Shown here: one piece after another, positions 10,271 through 20,541 of the stretch
Position numbering within the stretch: the first letter of the stretch is position 1
How the letters are laid out: every line of letters begins with the position of its first letter
Source of the DNA: Bacteroidota bacterium
GTDB lineage: Bacteria > Bacteroidota > Bacteroidia > UKL13-3
NCBI GenBank assembly: GCA_947481365.1
Contig: CANKGI010000003.1
Coordinates: 1 to 35,700 of the forward strand
Direction of reading: 5' to 3'
Length of the DNA stretch: 35,700 bases
The notes under the pieces: generated by a model
What the model was told of the DNA's origin: nothing
Seen by the model: the letters and a program-made list of their open reading frames with translations, nothing else
Database searches by the model: none
Translations under genes and position numbers: made by a program

Positions 10271-11142
10271 GTTTCGGGAATTAAGTCATGCGTTTGCGAA
10301 TTTATTTCTTCGTTTGAAAACCAGTTCTGTGGTGCTACTACAATTTTATTTGGGTTATTGTTCAACCACGCTCCCCACCAACTGAAACTACTGTTAGCAA
10401 TGATATTATGCTTACATCTGCTCATCAGATACATATCTTTCCAACTATGTTCATTAACGTTATGATTGACAAATATTTTATCAAAATTAAGTGGCATGAA
10501 TTCTTTCTTAACCCAATCAATATCATCCGAAAAAAATACCAGTAAAGGTTCTTTCAAGTCAGTTGTTACTTCCGTTATGGCATTATTATAATATGCATCA
10601 CTGCATACTCCATGAAATGTATTTACTGTTGCATTTTCAACATAATCTCCACGTCTGATATGAATAGCAATAGCATTTTTACTTTCAATTTTATCTAAAA
10701 GTTCTTTGTTTTGGGTGTCAAGTTTTTTTGAATCAAATGCAAATAAATTTCTTACGAATGCTTGCTGGTCATCAAAATATTTATAACTCTGAAAGTACCC
10801 CTCAAGATAAACTGGCTCATTCAATTTTAAAACTGTTGGATTAAAATCAAATCTTTTCTCACTGTAATACTTGGGATAATTTAGGTTTAATTTTCTTTTG
10901 ATTTTATTGAAATAGTTTAGCTGTTTGAAACGCTTTATTTCTTTTTCGTTTGCAACGTTGTAATTATTTGAAAAAATATTGAGTTCAAAATCTCTTGGAG
11001 TAAACGTTGCTGTTTTTACTTTGTCATTAAAAAAATTAGCATCAATTAAAACTTTTGTCTTATTTGTTTTAGCAATAATACTTGCTAAAGCAAATTGAAA
11101 CATTTGATTGCCTAATCCACCTTGTAATTTAATAATGATCAT
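10255..11142 (-). CDS. Alpha-1,2-fucosyltransferase-like (GT11)
   Basis: N-terminal KLQGGLGNQMFQFALA; IHIRRGDYV; ANSSFSWWGAWLN are GT11 hallmarks. Confidence 0.9.
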   Translation of the reverse strand: MIIIKLQGGLGNQMFQFALASIIAKTNKTKVLIDANFFNDKVKTATFTPRDFELNIFSNNYNVANEKEIKRFKQLNYFNKIKRKLNLNYPKYYSEKRFDFNPTVLKLNEPVYLEGYFQSYKYFDDQQAFVRNLFAFDSKKLDTQNKELLDKIESKNAIAIHIRRGDYVENATVNTFHGVCSDAYYNNAITEVTTDLKEPLLVFFSDDIDWVKKEFMPLNFDKIFVNHNVNEHSWKDMYLMSRCKHNIIANSSFSWWGAWLNNNPNKIVVAPQNWFSNEEINSQTHDLIPETWKKI

Positions 11143-11145
11143 TGT

Positions 11146-11886
11146 TTAACTTTTTATAAGCCAAAAACATCCACAACCATATTTTTGATTGCTAACAATT
11201 TCTGGATTCGCATTCCAAATAAAATCGCCCAAATCTGTTATCAATGAAAAGTTTTTTAATTCAAATCCTTCAAAACAACTTAATATCATTTCGAATGAAT
11301 AAATCCTATGAGCATTAAACTGTATTCTAGCCTTTCCAACAGGTACAACAAATAAAAGGCTGCCTCCTTTTGCAACAACGCGCTTCAATTCTTCTATTGC
11401 TTTTAAGTCACCAATCGGATCAATTGGATCTCCATATCTACCAAGCCCAATATGCTCAACTGTGTGCATACATGAAATAGATTCAACTGAATTATCTGAA
11501 AAATCGAGATTCATTAAATCGCCCTTTAATGTTTTCAGATTTGGAAGTGTGAGATTAGCTGGTCTGTAATCATAAAAATCTACCGGGACATAAGCAGATA
11601 GTTGTGAACAGAAGTGTAGTGTTGATGAAATATCGATATGTTTTGAAGGATTAATATCTTTAATTATTCGTGTTGCCCATGCGGGATGGTAAACGTAATG
11701 TGCATCGAATCCAGTATTATTTGTATTGTCATTAAGACACGGAAAATTATCTTCATTATTGATTGAAAATCTACTATCTGATTTACTTTTAAATGTAGTT
11801 AAATCATTATCAAATTTCTTTCTTGCCTTATAATTGTGGTAATACGTTTTTGTGATGTGAATATATTTATATACTAATTTTTTCAT
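11146..11886 (-). CDS. DUF268-like / SAM-methyltransferase-fold protein
   Basis: HIDISSTLHFCSQLSAYVPVDFYDYRP...SISCMHTVEHIGLGRYGDPIDPIGDLKAIEELKRVVAKGGSLLFVVPVG. Confidence 0.75.
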   Translation of the reverse strand: MKKLVYKYIHITKTYYHNYKARKKFDNDLTTFKSKSDSRFSINNEDNFPCLNDNTNNTGFDAHYVYHPAWATRIIKDINPSKHIDISSTLHFCSQLSAYVPVDFYDYRPANLTLPNLKTLKGDLMNLDFSDNSVESISCMHTVEHIGLGRYGDPIDPIGDLKAIEELKRVVAKGGSLLFVVPVGKARIQFNAHRIYSFEMILSCFEGFELKNFSLITDLGDFIWNANPEIVSNQKYGCGCFWLIKS

Positions 11887-11980
11887 TTAAAATGGTCATG
11901 TTTAAAGTACTAAATTCCAAGTATCGTTATATTTTTAATATAAAAAATACAGCTTAATAATTAATTCTCTCCATAATAAT

Positions 11981-13204
11981 TTAAACAATTTGCCAGCTAG
12001 AATTTACATTAACAAATCCTGCATTATTAGTAAGATATTGTGTGTTATTTCCAATGTCTAAAATTTCTATGTCGAATGCATTTGGATTGTGGTATATATT
12101 TGACTTTTCGCCTACACTTATCCCAAATGCAAAATGGTAATTATTTGCCCTTAAATTGTGTTTTACTTCACATATAATTTCATTTTCACCTTTAACAATT
12201 GAAACAGGTCCTCTTGTTGTAAAAACGGGTATCTCATCTATTGATAAACATCCAATTGCTACGCTAATATTTTCAAAATCTTGCTTTGAATCAATTTTAA
12301 ATTTTATCTTGATGTTTTCATCAAATTTTATTTGGTTGGTGTTATTAAAACCATTTAGAATTTCAATTTTCAAAACTCTAATTATATCATCACCGTATAC
12401 ATAATCTGAGCAATCAAAATGTGACGAAGTGTTTATGCCAGTTTTAAGATAATTTTCGATGGCGTGGGTTGCACTTCCAATTATCTTAATTGATCCATTA
12501 TGTAATAATATTCCTTTATTACATAAGGCTTTTACTGCAGCCATATTATGACTCACAAATATAACTGTTCTTCCTTCTCCCGAAACGTCTTTCATTTTGC
12601 CAAGACATTTCTTTTGAAATTCTGCATCACCAACAGCCAGTACTTCATCCACAATTAATATTTCGGGCTCAAGATGAGCAGCCACAGCAAACGCCAATCG
12701 AACATACATACCCGATGAATAACGCTTTACTGGTGTATCTAAAAATCTTTCCACTTCAGCAAATGCAACAATCTCATCAAATTTTTTCTGTATTTCATTT
12801 TTGCTCATTCCTAAAATAGAGCCATTCAAAAAAACATTTTCTCGTCCGCTGAGTTCGGGATGAAAACCGGTACCAACTTCGAGCAAACTGGCAACACGTC
12901 CTTCAATTTTAATTCGTCCATGTGTAGGAGTAACTATCCTGCTTAAAATTTTTAGTAAAGTTGATTTTCCAGCTCCGTTTCTTCCAATTATGCCAACACG
13001 ATCACCTTGATTTATATCAAACGAAACATCATTTAAAGCCCAAAATGTTTCTTGTGAAGCTGACTGATCAGCATCTTTCTTTTTAAAAATAGATTTAATA
13101 TTATTGGTTATGTGCTCGCGAAACGAATCATTATGCCTTATCTTCTGATGTTGCAGAACATAGCTTTTACTGATATTTTCAACTGTAATAATTGTGTTAC
13201 TCAT
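11981..13204 (-). CDS. Polysaccharide ABC transporter ATP-binding protein with C-terminal Wzt-type domain
   Basis: Walker A GRNGAGKST, signature YSSGM, Walker B ILIVDEVLAVGD; about 150-aa C-terminal beta-rich extension (DDIIRVLKIEIL...FAFGISVGEKSNIYH) as in Wzt_C. Confidence 0.92.
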   Translation of the reverse strand: MSNTIITVENISKSYVLQHQKIRHNDSFREHITNNIKSIFKKKDADQSASQETFWALNDVSFDINQGDRVGIIGRNGAGKSTLLKILSRIVTPTHGRIKIEGRVASLLEVGTGFHPELSGRENVFLNGSILGMSKNEIQKKFDEIVAFAEVERFLDTPVKRYSSGMYVRLAFAVAAHLEPEILIVDEVLAVGDAEFQKKCLGKMKDVSGEGRTVIFVSHNMAAVKALCNKGILLHNGSIKIIGSATHAIENYLKTGINTSSHFDCSDYVYGDDIIRVLKIEILNGFNNTNQIKFDENIKIKFKIDSKQDFENISVAIGCLSIDEIPVFTTRGPVSIVKGENEIICEVKHNLRANNYHFAFGISVGEKSNIYHNPNAFDIEILDIGNNTQYLTNNAGFVNVNSSWQIV

Positions 13205-13229
13205 CTTGTTCTTTTAATACAACTGCTCG

Positions 13230-14078
13230 CTAAATAATATCGGCAAAAGTCTTTTCCATTTTACGAAAATACCAAAGACCAATAATTAACAGAAATATGC
13301 TAATTGCACACGACACTAAAAATCTTTCAAAATAAAATGGCGTATTGCCGCCAAGAATACACCACCTAAAACCATCAATTACACCAACCATTGGATTAAG
13401 TGCATATAGATATTTAGCAAACATTGGAATTTTTGCACTGTTATAAATATCACTGCTGCTAAAAGCAATGGGTGATACATACAAACCAAATTGTATGATA
13501 AATGGAATGATAAAACGGAAATCACGATAACGAACGTTTAATGCTGCAATAATTAAACCTAGTCCAATAGAAGTTATTAAGTTTAATATCAAAAAAAATG
13601 GCAGATACAGCATTTTTATATCAGGACTAAAACGATATAAAACCATTATTACGATAAGAATTATAAATGAAATCAGAAAATCAATTAAACAAACAATTAC
13701 CGTGCTGATTGGAACAATTAATCTGGGGAAATAAACTTTGGTTAATAGATTTGAATTTACAATAAGTGAATTACTCGAATCGCTAAATGCTGTTGCAAAA
13801 AACTGCCAAGGCAAAGTGGCTGCACAAACAAGCAAAATACGTGGAACACCTTCGGGGACATTTGAATTAAAAAGCCAACCGATAAACCACATCACAAAAA
13901 TGGTAAGCAGCGGACGAATAATGCTCCAAAGCAATCCAATTGCAGTTTGTTTATAGCGAACTAATATGTCGCGCCAAGCAAGAAAATATAACAATCCGCG
14001 AAATTGCCATAAATCCTGCCAGTAATTTTTATTCTCACTATCCGGATCAATTATAATTGTTCGGCTTTTATTAATCAT
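13230..14078 (-). CDS. Polysaccharide ABC transporter permease (Wzm-like)
   Basis: WQFRGLLYFLAWRDILVRYKQTAIGLLWSIIRPLLTIFVMWFIGWLF; LNPMVGVIDGFRWCILG; adjacent to the ATPase. Confidence 0.92.
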   Translation of the reverse strand: MINKSRTIIIDPDSENKNYWQDLWQFRGLLYFLAWRDILVRYKQTAIGLLWSIIRPLLTIFVMWFIGWLFNSNVPEGVPRILLVCAATLPWQFFATAFSDSSNSLIVNSNLLTKVYFPRLIVPISTVIVCLIDFLISFIILIVIMVLYRFSPDIKMLYLPFFLILNLITSIGLGLIIAALNVRYRDFRFIIPFIIQFGLYVSPIAFSSSDIYNSAKIPMFAKYLYALNPMVGVIDGFRWCILGGNTPFYFERFLVSCAISIFLLIIGLWYFRKMEKTFADII

Positions 14079-14435
14079 TGTAAATTGTTAATGAACGCAA
14101 TTTAAAGAATTGTAGATAAGAGCCAACAATATTTATATGAGATTTATGTTGAAAACAATTATCAAATAACAATCTATTTCAAACTGTACTACTTAAGTTT
14201 TATCGTTTTACTTATAAAGTGTATTGTACAATAACAGTTGATATTTGCGGCAAATAAATTTATGATATAAACTATTCTTTCATGGGTTTGAATCTTTTTT
14301 CGAAAGATGAAAGCATCAATTGGTTTATGAGGATTTTTATAAACTTTTAAATATCATTTCTGCCCAAGTTCAATTCATCATTGGAAATATTGTAATTTTT
14401 CAAGTGGTGTTTTTTTGACATCATGATTTCCGTTT

Positions 14436-15227
14436 TTAAACAAATTTTTTCAAGTGATAATAAAAATATTTGACAACTCTGTAAAAAATATTTCTACTCT
14501 TGATATCTGGCCTGGGTGGTAAAATGCTTTTAAGTGAATCTATTTCAATATCGCTTAAATAAGTTTTGTGCACTTGTTTTCGTTCTTCGTTTATGCTTGC
14601 AAAATTTTTAACATTTGAACTGATTCCCTTAGTGTCGTATACAGAAATAGGAAATGGAAGATATTTTGTTGAAACTTTATTTATTGCAATTGCATGAAAG
14701 AAAAAATCATAATCAGAGACTATCTTATAATTTTCATTATAAAATCCAATTTCATAAAATAATTTTCTTCTAATAAATGTTGCTGGATGCCATACATTAT
14801 GATTAAAAAGGTGATTTATATCCAATATTTCCGGAAGTTTTTCAAGCTTTTGTTTATAGCCAAAATCAAAAATAAGTTCTCCATACAAAATATCTTCAGT
14901 ATGATTTACACCAAAAACTTTTGAAAGAATATTTTTGTCTGTTAAAAAATCTCCGGAATTTAAGAATAAACAAAATTCACCTTTGGCTGCACGAATAGCT
15001 TTATTCATCGCATCATAAATTCCTGAATCCTTTTCTGAATCCCAATAGGCCATTTTATCTGCGTATTTTTTGATGACGTCAACACTTCCATCCCTTGAAC
15101 CGCCATCGATTACAATGTATTCAAAATTGCTGAATGTCTGGGATACAACACTTGAAACTGTTTTCTCTAATCCGCTTGAATTATTGAAATTAATTGTTAT
15201 GATAGAAAGTTCGGGCGATGTATCCAT
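14436..15227 (-). CDS. Family 2 glycosyltransferase
   Basis: LSIITINFNNSSGLEKTVSSVVSQTFSNFEYIVIDGGSRDGS...YDAMNKAIRAAKGEFCLFLNSGD. Confidence 0.9.
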   Translation of the reverse strand: MDTSPELSIITINFNNSSGLEKTVSSVVSQTFSNFEYIVIDGGSRDGSVDVIKKYADKMAYWDSEKDSGIYDAMNKAIRAAKGEFCLFLNSGDFLTDKNILSKVFGVNHTEDILYGELIFDFGYKQKLEKLPEILDINHLFNHNVWHPATFIRRKLFYEIGFYNENYKIVSDYDFFFHAIAINKVSTKYLPFPISVYDTKGISSNVKNFASINEERKQVHKTYLSDIEIDSLKSILPPRPDIKSRNIFYRVVKYFYYHLKKFV

Positions 15228-15384
15228 TAATAATCGTTAGCTCTAATATGTAAATTTATATAAATAAATTTGAAACGTTATTGATATTTATTCAGTAATT
15301 AGTATTCCCAAACTCTTGAACTAAATAATTGTTCGAATATGATTCATTATTCAATTTAGTGATGATTTGAAATTCCTGTTTTTA

Positions 15385-16704
15385 TCATTCAACATTCCTT
15401 TCACCTGAATGATAATGTGGAAAATATTTATTCATAAAAGTCTTGTCGTTAGCAATTTCGGGAGGCAGAAGTAATGCTGAATTTACAAAATACTCGAGCA
15501 TTTCATGTAAAACAATATCTGGTTTATTATCAATCACTCGCGAAACAGGAATTGTTTCCATCCATGCGTAAGTTGAAGTTTTGAAAGTGGGTGTAAGAAA
15601 ATTCCTGAGATGCTCTGAATAACTATCACGAACTACAAATATTTTCAAATGATTCACTTCATGCTCCATTTTAAAAGTAAAATAATTCCCTACAAGATGC
15701 ACTGTATCATAATCACCAACAACTAGAGGTGGCTGTATATTTTTGAGATGGTAATAAAATATTGGAGAAGAAATCTGATCACTAAACCCAAATTGCGTTT
15801 GCAAATCTCCTCCTAATAAAGTTGATGAATCGATTGTAAAATCTTCTGCCTGTAAAATTTTAGTATCTGGAAAATCAACTTGAATTTTTTGCATAACTTT
15901 TTGGTATGCTAAAAATGCTCCGAATTCATTCCAATGTGTATCGGTTATATAATAAGTTGGTCGAATATTTTTTCCCTCAATGAGTTCCTTTCTGCAATCA
16001 ATAAATTTTATAATAGTATCCTGTTGTAAATAGGTATACACCTGATCGAGTTTAGAAAACTTTAACTGATTTCTCAGAATAATCGGCATGTTCTCGGGAT
16101 AAATTCTTGACTTAACAGGCGCAATCATAAAGTAATATTTTATCCCCCTGTTGTCAAACCATTTAGTAACAATTTGAAGATTTATTTTAATGGTTTTTAA
16201 CTCATCATTTGTATATGGAACACTGGTACATTCAATATATTCATTACCTGAATTGTACAACCAATTCTCTTTGCCTATAAGAACTTTTTGCGGCAGCGGA
16301 GAAATATTCAGAAAAATAAATTTGAATTTATTTATGGCCATCACCGAAATATTTCGGTAAGCAAATCTGTCGTTAAAATAATCTTGAAATTGAAAAAATA
16401 CTTTCCAAATATTTTCGGTTTGAAAAGTTGGAAACTCGGCTAAACTTCTTTTCTCTAAACTTGATTTTTCCTTCTCACCCAACATTGGAAAATAAATAAT
16501 GATAAGAAATGACAGTATAAAAAATAGTTTGCTAAATGAAAGCAATGCGATGTGTTTCTTAAGTAAAAATATACTTAGAACAGCTATCACAAAACTTAAA
16601 CCCAAATTGAGTATGAGCGAAGTTGTAAGTTGAGCTATAACGATATAACATAACATCGAAAGATAAATGAACAACAAACTATATTTTAACTTGCTGCTCA
16701 TCAA
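15385..16704 (-). CDS. AlgJ/AlgX-like SGNH-type protein, probable polysaccharide O-acetylation component
   Basis: FFQFQDYFNDRFAYRN, YITDTHWNEFGAFLAYQKVM (DxH), FVVRDSYSEHLRNFL (Ser); 4-bp overlap with the upstream MBOAT. Confidence 0.82.
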   Translation of the reverse strand: MMSSKLKYSLLFIYLSMLCYIVIAQLTTSLILNLGLSFVIAVLSIFLLKKHIALLSFSKLFFILSFLIIIYFPMLGEKEKSSLEKRSLAEFPTFQTENIWKVFFQFQDYFNDRFAYRNISVMAINKFKFIFLNISPLPQKVLIGKENWLYNSGNEYIECTSVPYTNDELKTIKINLQIVTKWFDNRGIKYYFMIAPVKSRIYPENMPIILRNQLKFSKLDQVYTYLQQDTIIKFIDCRKELIEGKNIRPTYYITDTHWNEFGAFLAYQKVMQKIQVDFPDTKILQAEDFTIDSSTLLGGDLQTQFGFSDQISSPIFYYHLKNIQPPLVVGDYDTVHLVGNYFTFKMEHEVNHLKIFVVRDSYSEHLRNFLTPTFKTSTYAWMETIPVSRVIDNKPDIVLHEMLEYFVNSALLLPPEIANDKTFMNKYFPHYHSGERNVE

Positions 16705-18134
16705 AATCTGAAATATATAAATGGGTTATAAGTACCTGAAACCACGCTCAAGGCGGAGTAAACAAAAATCAAAATGAGTGACACTGATTTTATTGTACGA
16801 AAAGTTGACTTTACTGTTTGTATAGATATTGTTGACTGGTAAAGAATTTGAACGGTCTTTTTAAGCATAAAATTTATTCCGTTAACTGATAAAATTAAAC
16901 CTAGCATACAGCAAAATATATTTTCGCGATTTAGAAACATATCAATTGAGTAAATACTGTTCTTATTATAAATAAACAAGGACTGAATAAATGTTATCGA
17001 CTTTTCTAATGTTTCGGATCTGAAAAAAACCCAAGCCAACACTACCACGAAAATGGTGTAAAAATGCATAATAAAATTTCCTCCTCTACGAAGAAACTTT
17101 TCAAAACCCAATCTTTCGATAATCATAAAAAAACCATGAATCAAACCCCAAATAACAAAATTCCAGCTTGCACCATGCCAAAGGCCTGTAACAAAAAATA
17201 CAAATATCAGGTTAAAATAAACGCGTGATTTACTCACTCTGTTTCCGCCCATTGGAATGTATAAATAATCTCTGAACCAATTTGAAAGTGATATATGCCA
17301 ACGTTGCCAAAACTCGCGAACTGATTTTGCCTTATATGGAAAATTAAAATTCTCTAGAAAATCAAAACCAAGCATTTTACCTAATCCTATTGCCATATCA
17401 GAGTAACCCGAAAAATCAAAATACAATTGAAGTGAATAAGAAATAATAGCAAACCAAGTAGCTGAAGTTGATAATTGAGCCGGGCCTATATCAAATAATA
17501 AATCAGTTGTATAACCTAACGAATTGGCAATTATCACTTTCTTTCCCATGCCAATTATAAATCGTTGAATTCCTAATTGAAATTGTGCCGAATTCAAAAA
17601 TCTACCTGTAAACTGATAGGCTATATCTTTATATCGAATGATAGGTCCAGCAACAAGTTGAGGAAATAGGCTTATATAGAGTGTTAAGTCAACAAATGAT
17701 TTCTGAACTTTATTCTCTTTACGATAAACATCAATCAAATAAGAAATGCTGTGAAAAGTATAAAAAGAAATTCCAACAGGCAACTTCACTTTTGCAAATT
17801 TTATCGGGTCGATATGAAAATCCACCAAAAGGTAATTGATATTTTCTACTACAAAACTGCTGTACTTAAAAATGACCAACAACAATAAATTAACAAATAC
17901 GCCAACCGAAATGGCTGTTTTTGTTTTGCTCCTGTCAATCCATTTTCCAATAAAATAATTAAATGTAATGGAGAGCATCATTAAAACAATCATCTCTCCT
18001 TCACCAAAAACGTAAAACAAAATACTGAGAATTACCAGTACAGCATTTCTGAATTTAGAATTACGTGAAAGATATGCCAGTAGTAGCGTTACCGGCAAAA
18101 AGAAGAAAAGGAAAAACGGTGAACTGAATACCAT
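16701..18134 (-). CDS. MBOAT family O-acyltransferase (AlgI-like)
   Basis: PQLVAGPIIRY, LYFDFSGYSDMAIGLGKMLGF, FWQRWHISLSNWFRDYLYIPMGGNR, LWHGASWNFVIWG. Confidence 0.93.
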   Translation of the reverse strand: MVFSSPFFLFFFLPVTLLLAYLSRNSKFRNAVLVILSILFYVFGEGEMIVLMMLSITFNYFIGKWIDRSKTKTAISVGVFVNLLLLVIFKYSSFVVENINYLLVDFHIDPIKFAKVKLPVGISFYTFHSISYLIDVYRKENKVQKSFVDLTLYISLFPQLVAGPIIRYKDIAYQFTGRFLNSAQFQLGIQRFIIGMGKKVIIANSLGYTTDLLFDIGPAQLSTSATWFAIISYSLQLYFDFSGYSDMAIGLGKMLGFDFLENFNFPYKAKSVREFWQRWHISLSNWFRDYLYIPMGGNRVSKSRVYFNLIFVFFVTGLWHGASWNFVIWGLIHGFFMIIERLGFEKFLRRGGNFIMHFYTIFVVVLAWVFFRSETLEKSITFIQSLFIYNKNSIYSIDMFLNRENIFCCMLGLILSVNGINFMLKKTVQILYQSTISIQTVKSTFRTIKSVSLILIFVYSALSVVSGTYNPFIYFRF

Positions 18135-19058
18135 TTAAATTTTTATTTTTTTAATATCAGCTGAAATTAATTTCGAAAAATATGTAGCGCCATCTTTATT
18201 CAAATGTTCCTGATCTGAAAAATATGCGGCCTCAGTCAGGCTATTCGAATAGTCAATTAATTGATATGTTGAATCAATAACAGATTGAATTCTGTTCTTA
18301 AATCCTTTTGTTGATTTACGAAACTGAGGAGGTAAGCAAAACAACAATTGAATATTATTTTCACTGCATTTTTTCTGAATATTTAAAATGGAATTTCGAT
18401 AATCAAGATTCATTCTTAAAACAGAAAGATTGATATTGTTCATTTCAAAAACAGTATGCTCATCTTCCCCTTTTTTGTCAACCAATGTTGCTCCAAAGGA
18501 ATTTATATTTGTTGTTCGTGCGTCAGGTTTCTCTTTGCCAAAAAGCAAATATTTCAAAGCATTGATGAAATTTACATTTTGCCGATACGTATACGAAATG
18601 CTTGTTGCCAATTCGTTTTTTCCAAGTTCAGAATTTATTTTTTTACAGATAAATGGGTTGTCAACGTAAGGATACAAGACATCTTTCCTGAAAATGATTC
18701 CGCTTTTTGTGTACAACGCAGCGTAATCATCAACATTATAAATAACCAGTTTTGGTTTGTGTGCCGATTTTAAAACCAAGTCAAGTATGGTTTCATGGAA
18801 AATTGGATTTGAACCACTTTGTCCTAGATTATAACAACTCAATCCTGTATTTAATTTTATCTCTTCGGGCGAGTAATCGTTTAGTGCTTCTGATGAGCCA
18901 ATAATAACAACATCTGCCTCAATTTTATTTTCAAGAATCAGTTCAATACGGTTATCGTATTTCTGCTTTTTTGAAAACACAGATAAAACATATCCAATAA
19001 ATATATCACCTGAAATGAATATTAAAATGAAGAGTATATATTTTATATATTTTTTCAT
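18135..19058 (-). CDS. Membrane-anchored SGNH-hydrolase-like protein
   Basis: N-terminal TM MKKYIKYILFILIFISGDIFIGYVL; VVIIGSSEALNDYSPEEI; C-terminal YFSDQEHLNKDGATYFSKLI (DxxH). The listed ORF starts at 19103, but the Met at 19058 avoids overlap with the upstream MBOAT that ends at 19069. Confidence 0.72.
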   Translation of the reverse strand: MKKYIKYILFILIFISGDIFIGYVLSVFSKKQKYDNRIELILENKIEADVVIIGSSEALNDYSPEEIKLNTGLSCYNLGQSGSNPIFHETILDLVLKSAHKPKLVIYNVDDYAALYTKSGIIFRKDVLYPYVDNPFICKKINSELGKNELATSISYTYRQNVNFINALKYLLFGKEKPDARTTNINSFGATLVDKKGEDEHTVFEMNNINLSVLRMNLDYRNSILNIQKKCSENNIQLLFCLPPQFRKSTKGFKNRIQSVIDSTYQLIDYSNSLTEAAYFSDQEHLNKDGATYFSKLISADIKKIKI

Positions 19059-19068
19059 ACTTCTCATC

Positions 19069-20541
19069 TCAAAATTGAAAATATACAAAAGGTGTTTCAA
19101 CAATATTCGACATCAGCATTATCGAAAATGCTGCAAAAAAGTAAATGCCAAATCGCTTAACCTGCGGAACTCTTTCCAAATATTCGTCTAATGTGGTGTT
19201 TCTTAATTTCCATTCAAAGTAAAAAAAAGCTGCGACAAAAAGGATGAGAACAGTGAAGGTTGTAAAATCGGTTCCGAGATACAAAAGATTTTGTCTCATG
19301 TTATTGGGATTATGCCAAATTTTCGATAACGAATCGCCAACATCGGTAAACATATTTAAAAAAAGTATGTAAGAATCATGAATATTTTTCGACCTGAAAA
19401 AAAATCCTCCAAATGCAAAAAGATGATAAATACAAATTGCTTGAATAATGTGTCTAATACTCGAATAATTTTTTAGCCAAGTTTTATTAATCAATTCTTT
19501 CCTATAGTCGCTTGTAGCTTTGGTGTATATTACGATGATACCATTGTATACGCCCCATGCAATGAAAGTCCAGTTTGCACCGTGCCAGAAACCGCTAATT
19601 AAAAACACAAACAAGAACACAAGCTGCCACTTCCATCTTTTTCTGATTAAGGGAAACAGTAAATAATCTCTAAACCAATTCATGAGAGATACGTGCCACT
19701 TACTCCAAAAACTATTAAACGATTTAGCAAAAAATGGAAGATCAAAATTTACCATTAAATCAATACCGAGTAATTTTGCCGAACCTCTTGCTATATCAGA
19801 ATACCCTGAAAAATCGCAATATACCTGCCATACAAAAAACAATAAAGCCAGATAAACTGAAGGTCCTTTTGAATTTTCGGGATTATCAAAAACAAAACTT
19901 ACAAGCACATTGATTTGATCGGCTATCACAATTTTTTTAAAGAGCCCCATTAAAATTAACCGTAACCCTTTAACAATATTCGACCATTCAAATTTTTGAT
20001 TGATATAAAACTGTGATAGTAAATGCTGTGGTCGTTCGATAGGACCTGCAACAAGCTGAGGAAAAAACATTACGTACAATGCATAAATTCCAAAATGACG
20101 CTCGGCTTTTTGTTTCCCTTTATAAATTTCGAGCGTATAACTCATTGCCTGAAAGGTGTGGAATGATAACCCGATTGGCAATAAAATGGATAAAAAAGGA
20201 AATTTATAGGTATGAATATTTAACGATTGAAATAATGCTTCAATGTTTTCGGTAAAAAAATTATAATACTTAAAAACACATAAAACACCAATGTTTGCAA
20301 CAAGACTTAGTTGCAGGTAAATTCCTTTTTTGTTTTGCGGAGCTGCTTCAATTAATATTCCAGCCAAATAATCTACCATGATTGTGAAGGCTAATATGAG
20401 AATATAAACCGGCACAAAAAACATATAGAAATAACAGCTGGCTGCTAAAAGTAATACCCATCGATATTTATGCGGAAGCACATAGTAAAATAGTGTTACT
20501 AATGGCAAAAAAATTAAATATTGGATGGAGTTAAATAGCAT
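19069..20541 (-). CDS. MBOAT family O-acyltransferase (AlgI-like), divergent subtype
   Basis: PQLVAGPIERPQHLLSQF, VYCDFSGYSDIARGSAKLLGI, FWSKWHVSLMNWFRDYLLFPLIRKR, FWHGANWTFIAWG. Confidence 0.93.
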   Translation of the reverse strand: MLFNSIQYLIFLPLVTLFYYVLPHKYRWVLLLAASCYFYMFFVPVYILILAFTIMVDYLAGILIEAAPQNKKGIYLQLSLVANIGVLCVFKYYNFFTENIEALFQSLNIHTYKFPFLSILLPIGLSFHTFQAMSYTLEIYKGKQKAERHFGIYALYVMFFPQLVAGPIERPQHLLSQFYINQKFEWSNIVKGLRLILMGLFKKIVIADQINVLVSFVFDNPENSKGPSVYLALLFFVWQVYCDFSGYSDIARGSAKLLGIDLMVNFDLPFFAKSFNSFWSKWHVSLMNWFRDYLLFPLIRKRWKWQLVFLFVFLISGFWHGANWTFIAWGVYNGIIVIYTKATSDYRKELINKTWLKNYSSIRHIIQAICIYHLFAFGGFFFRSKNIHDSYILFLNMFTDVGDSLSKIWHNPNNMRQNLLYLGTDFTTFTVLILFVAAFFYFEWKLRNTTLDEYLERVPQVKRFGIYFFAAFSIMLMSNIVETPFVYFQF

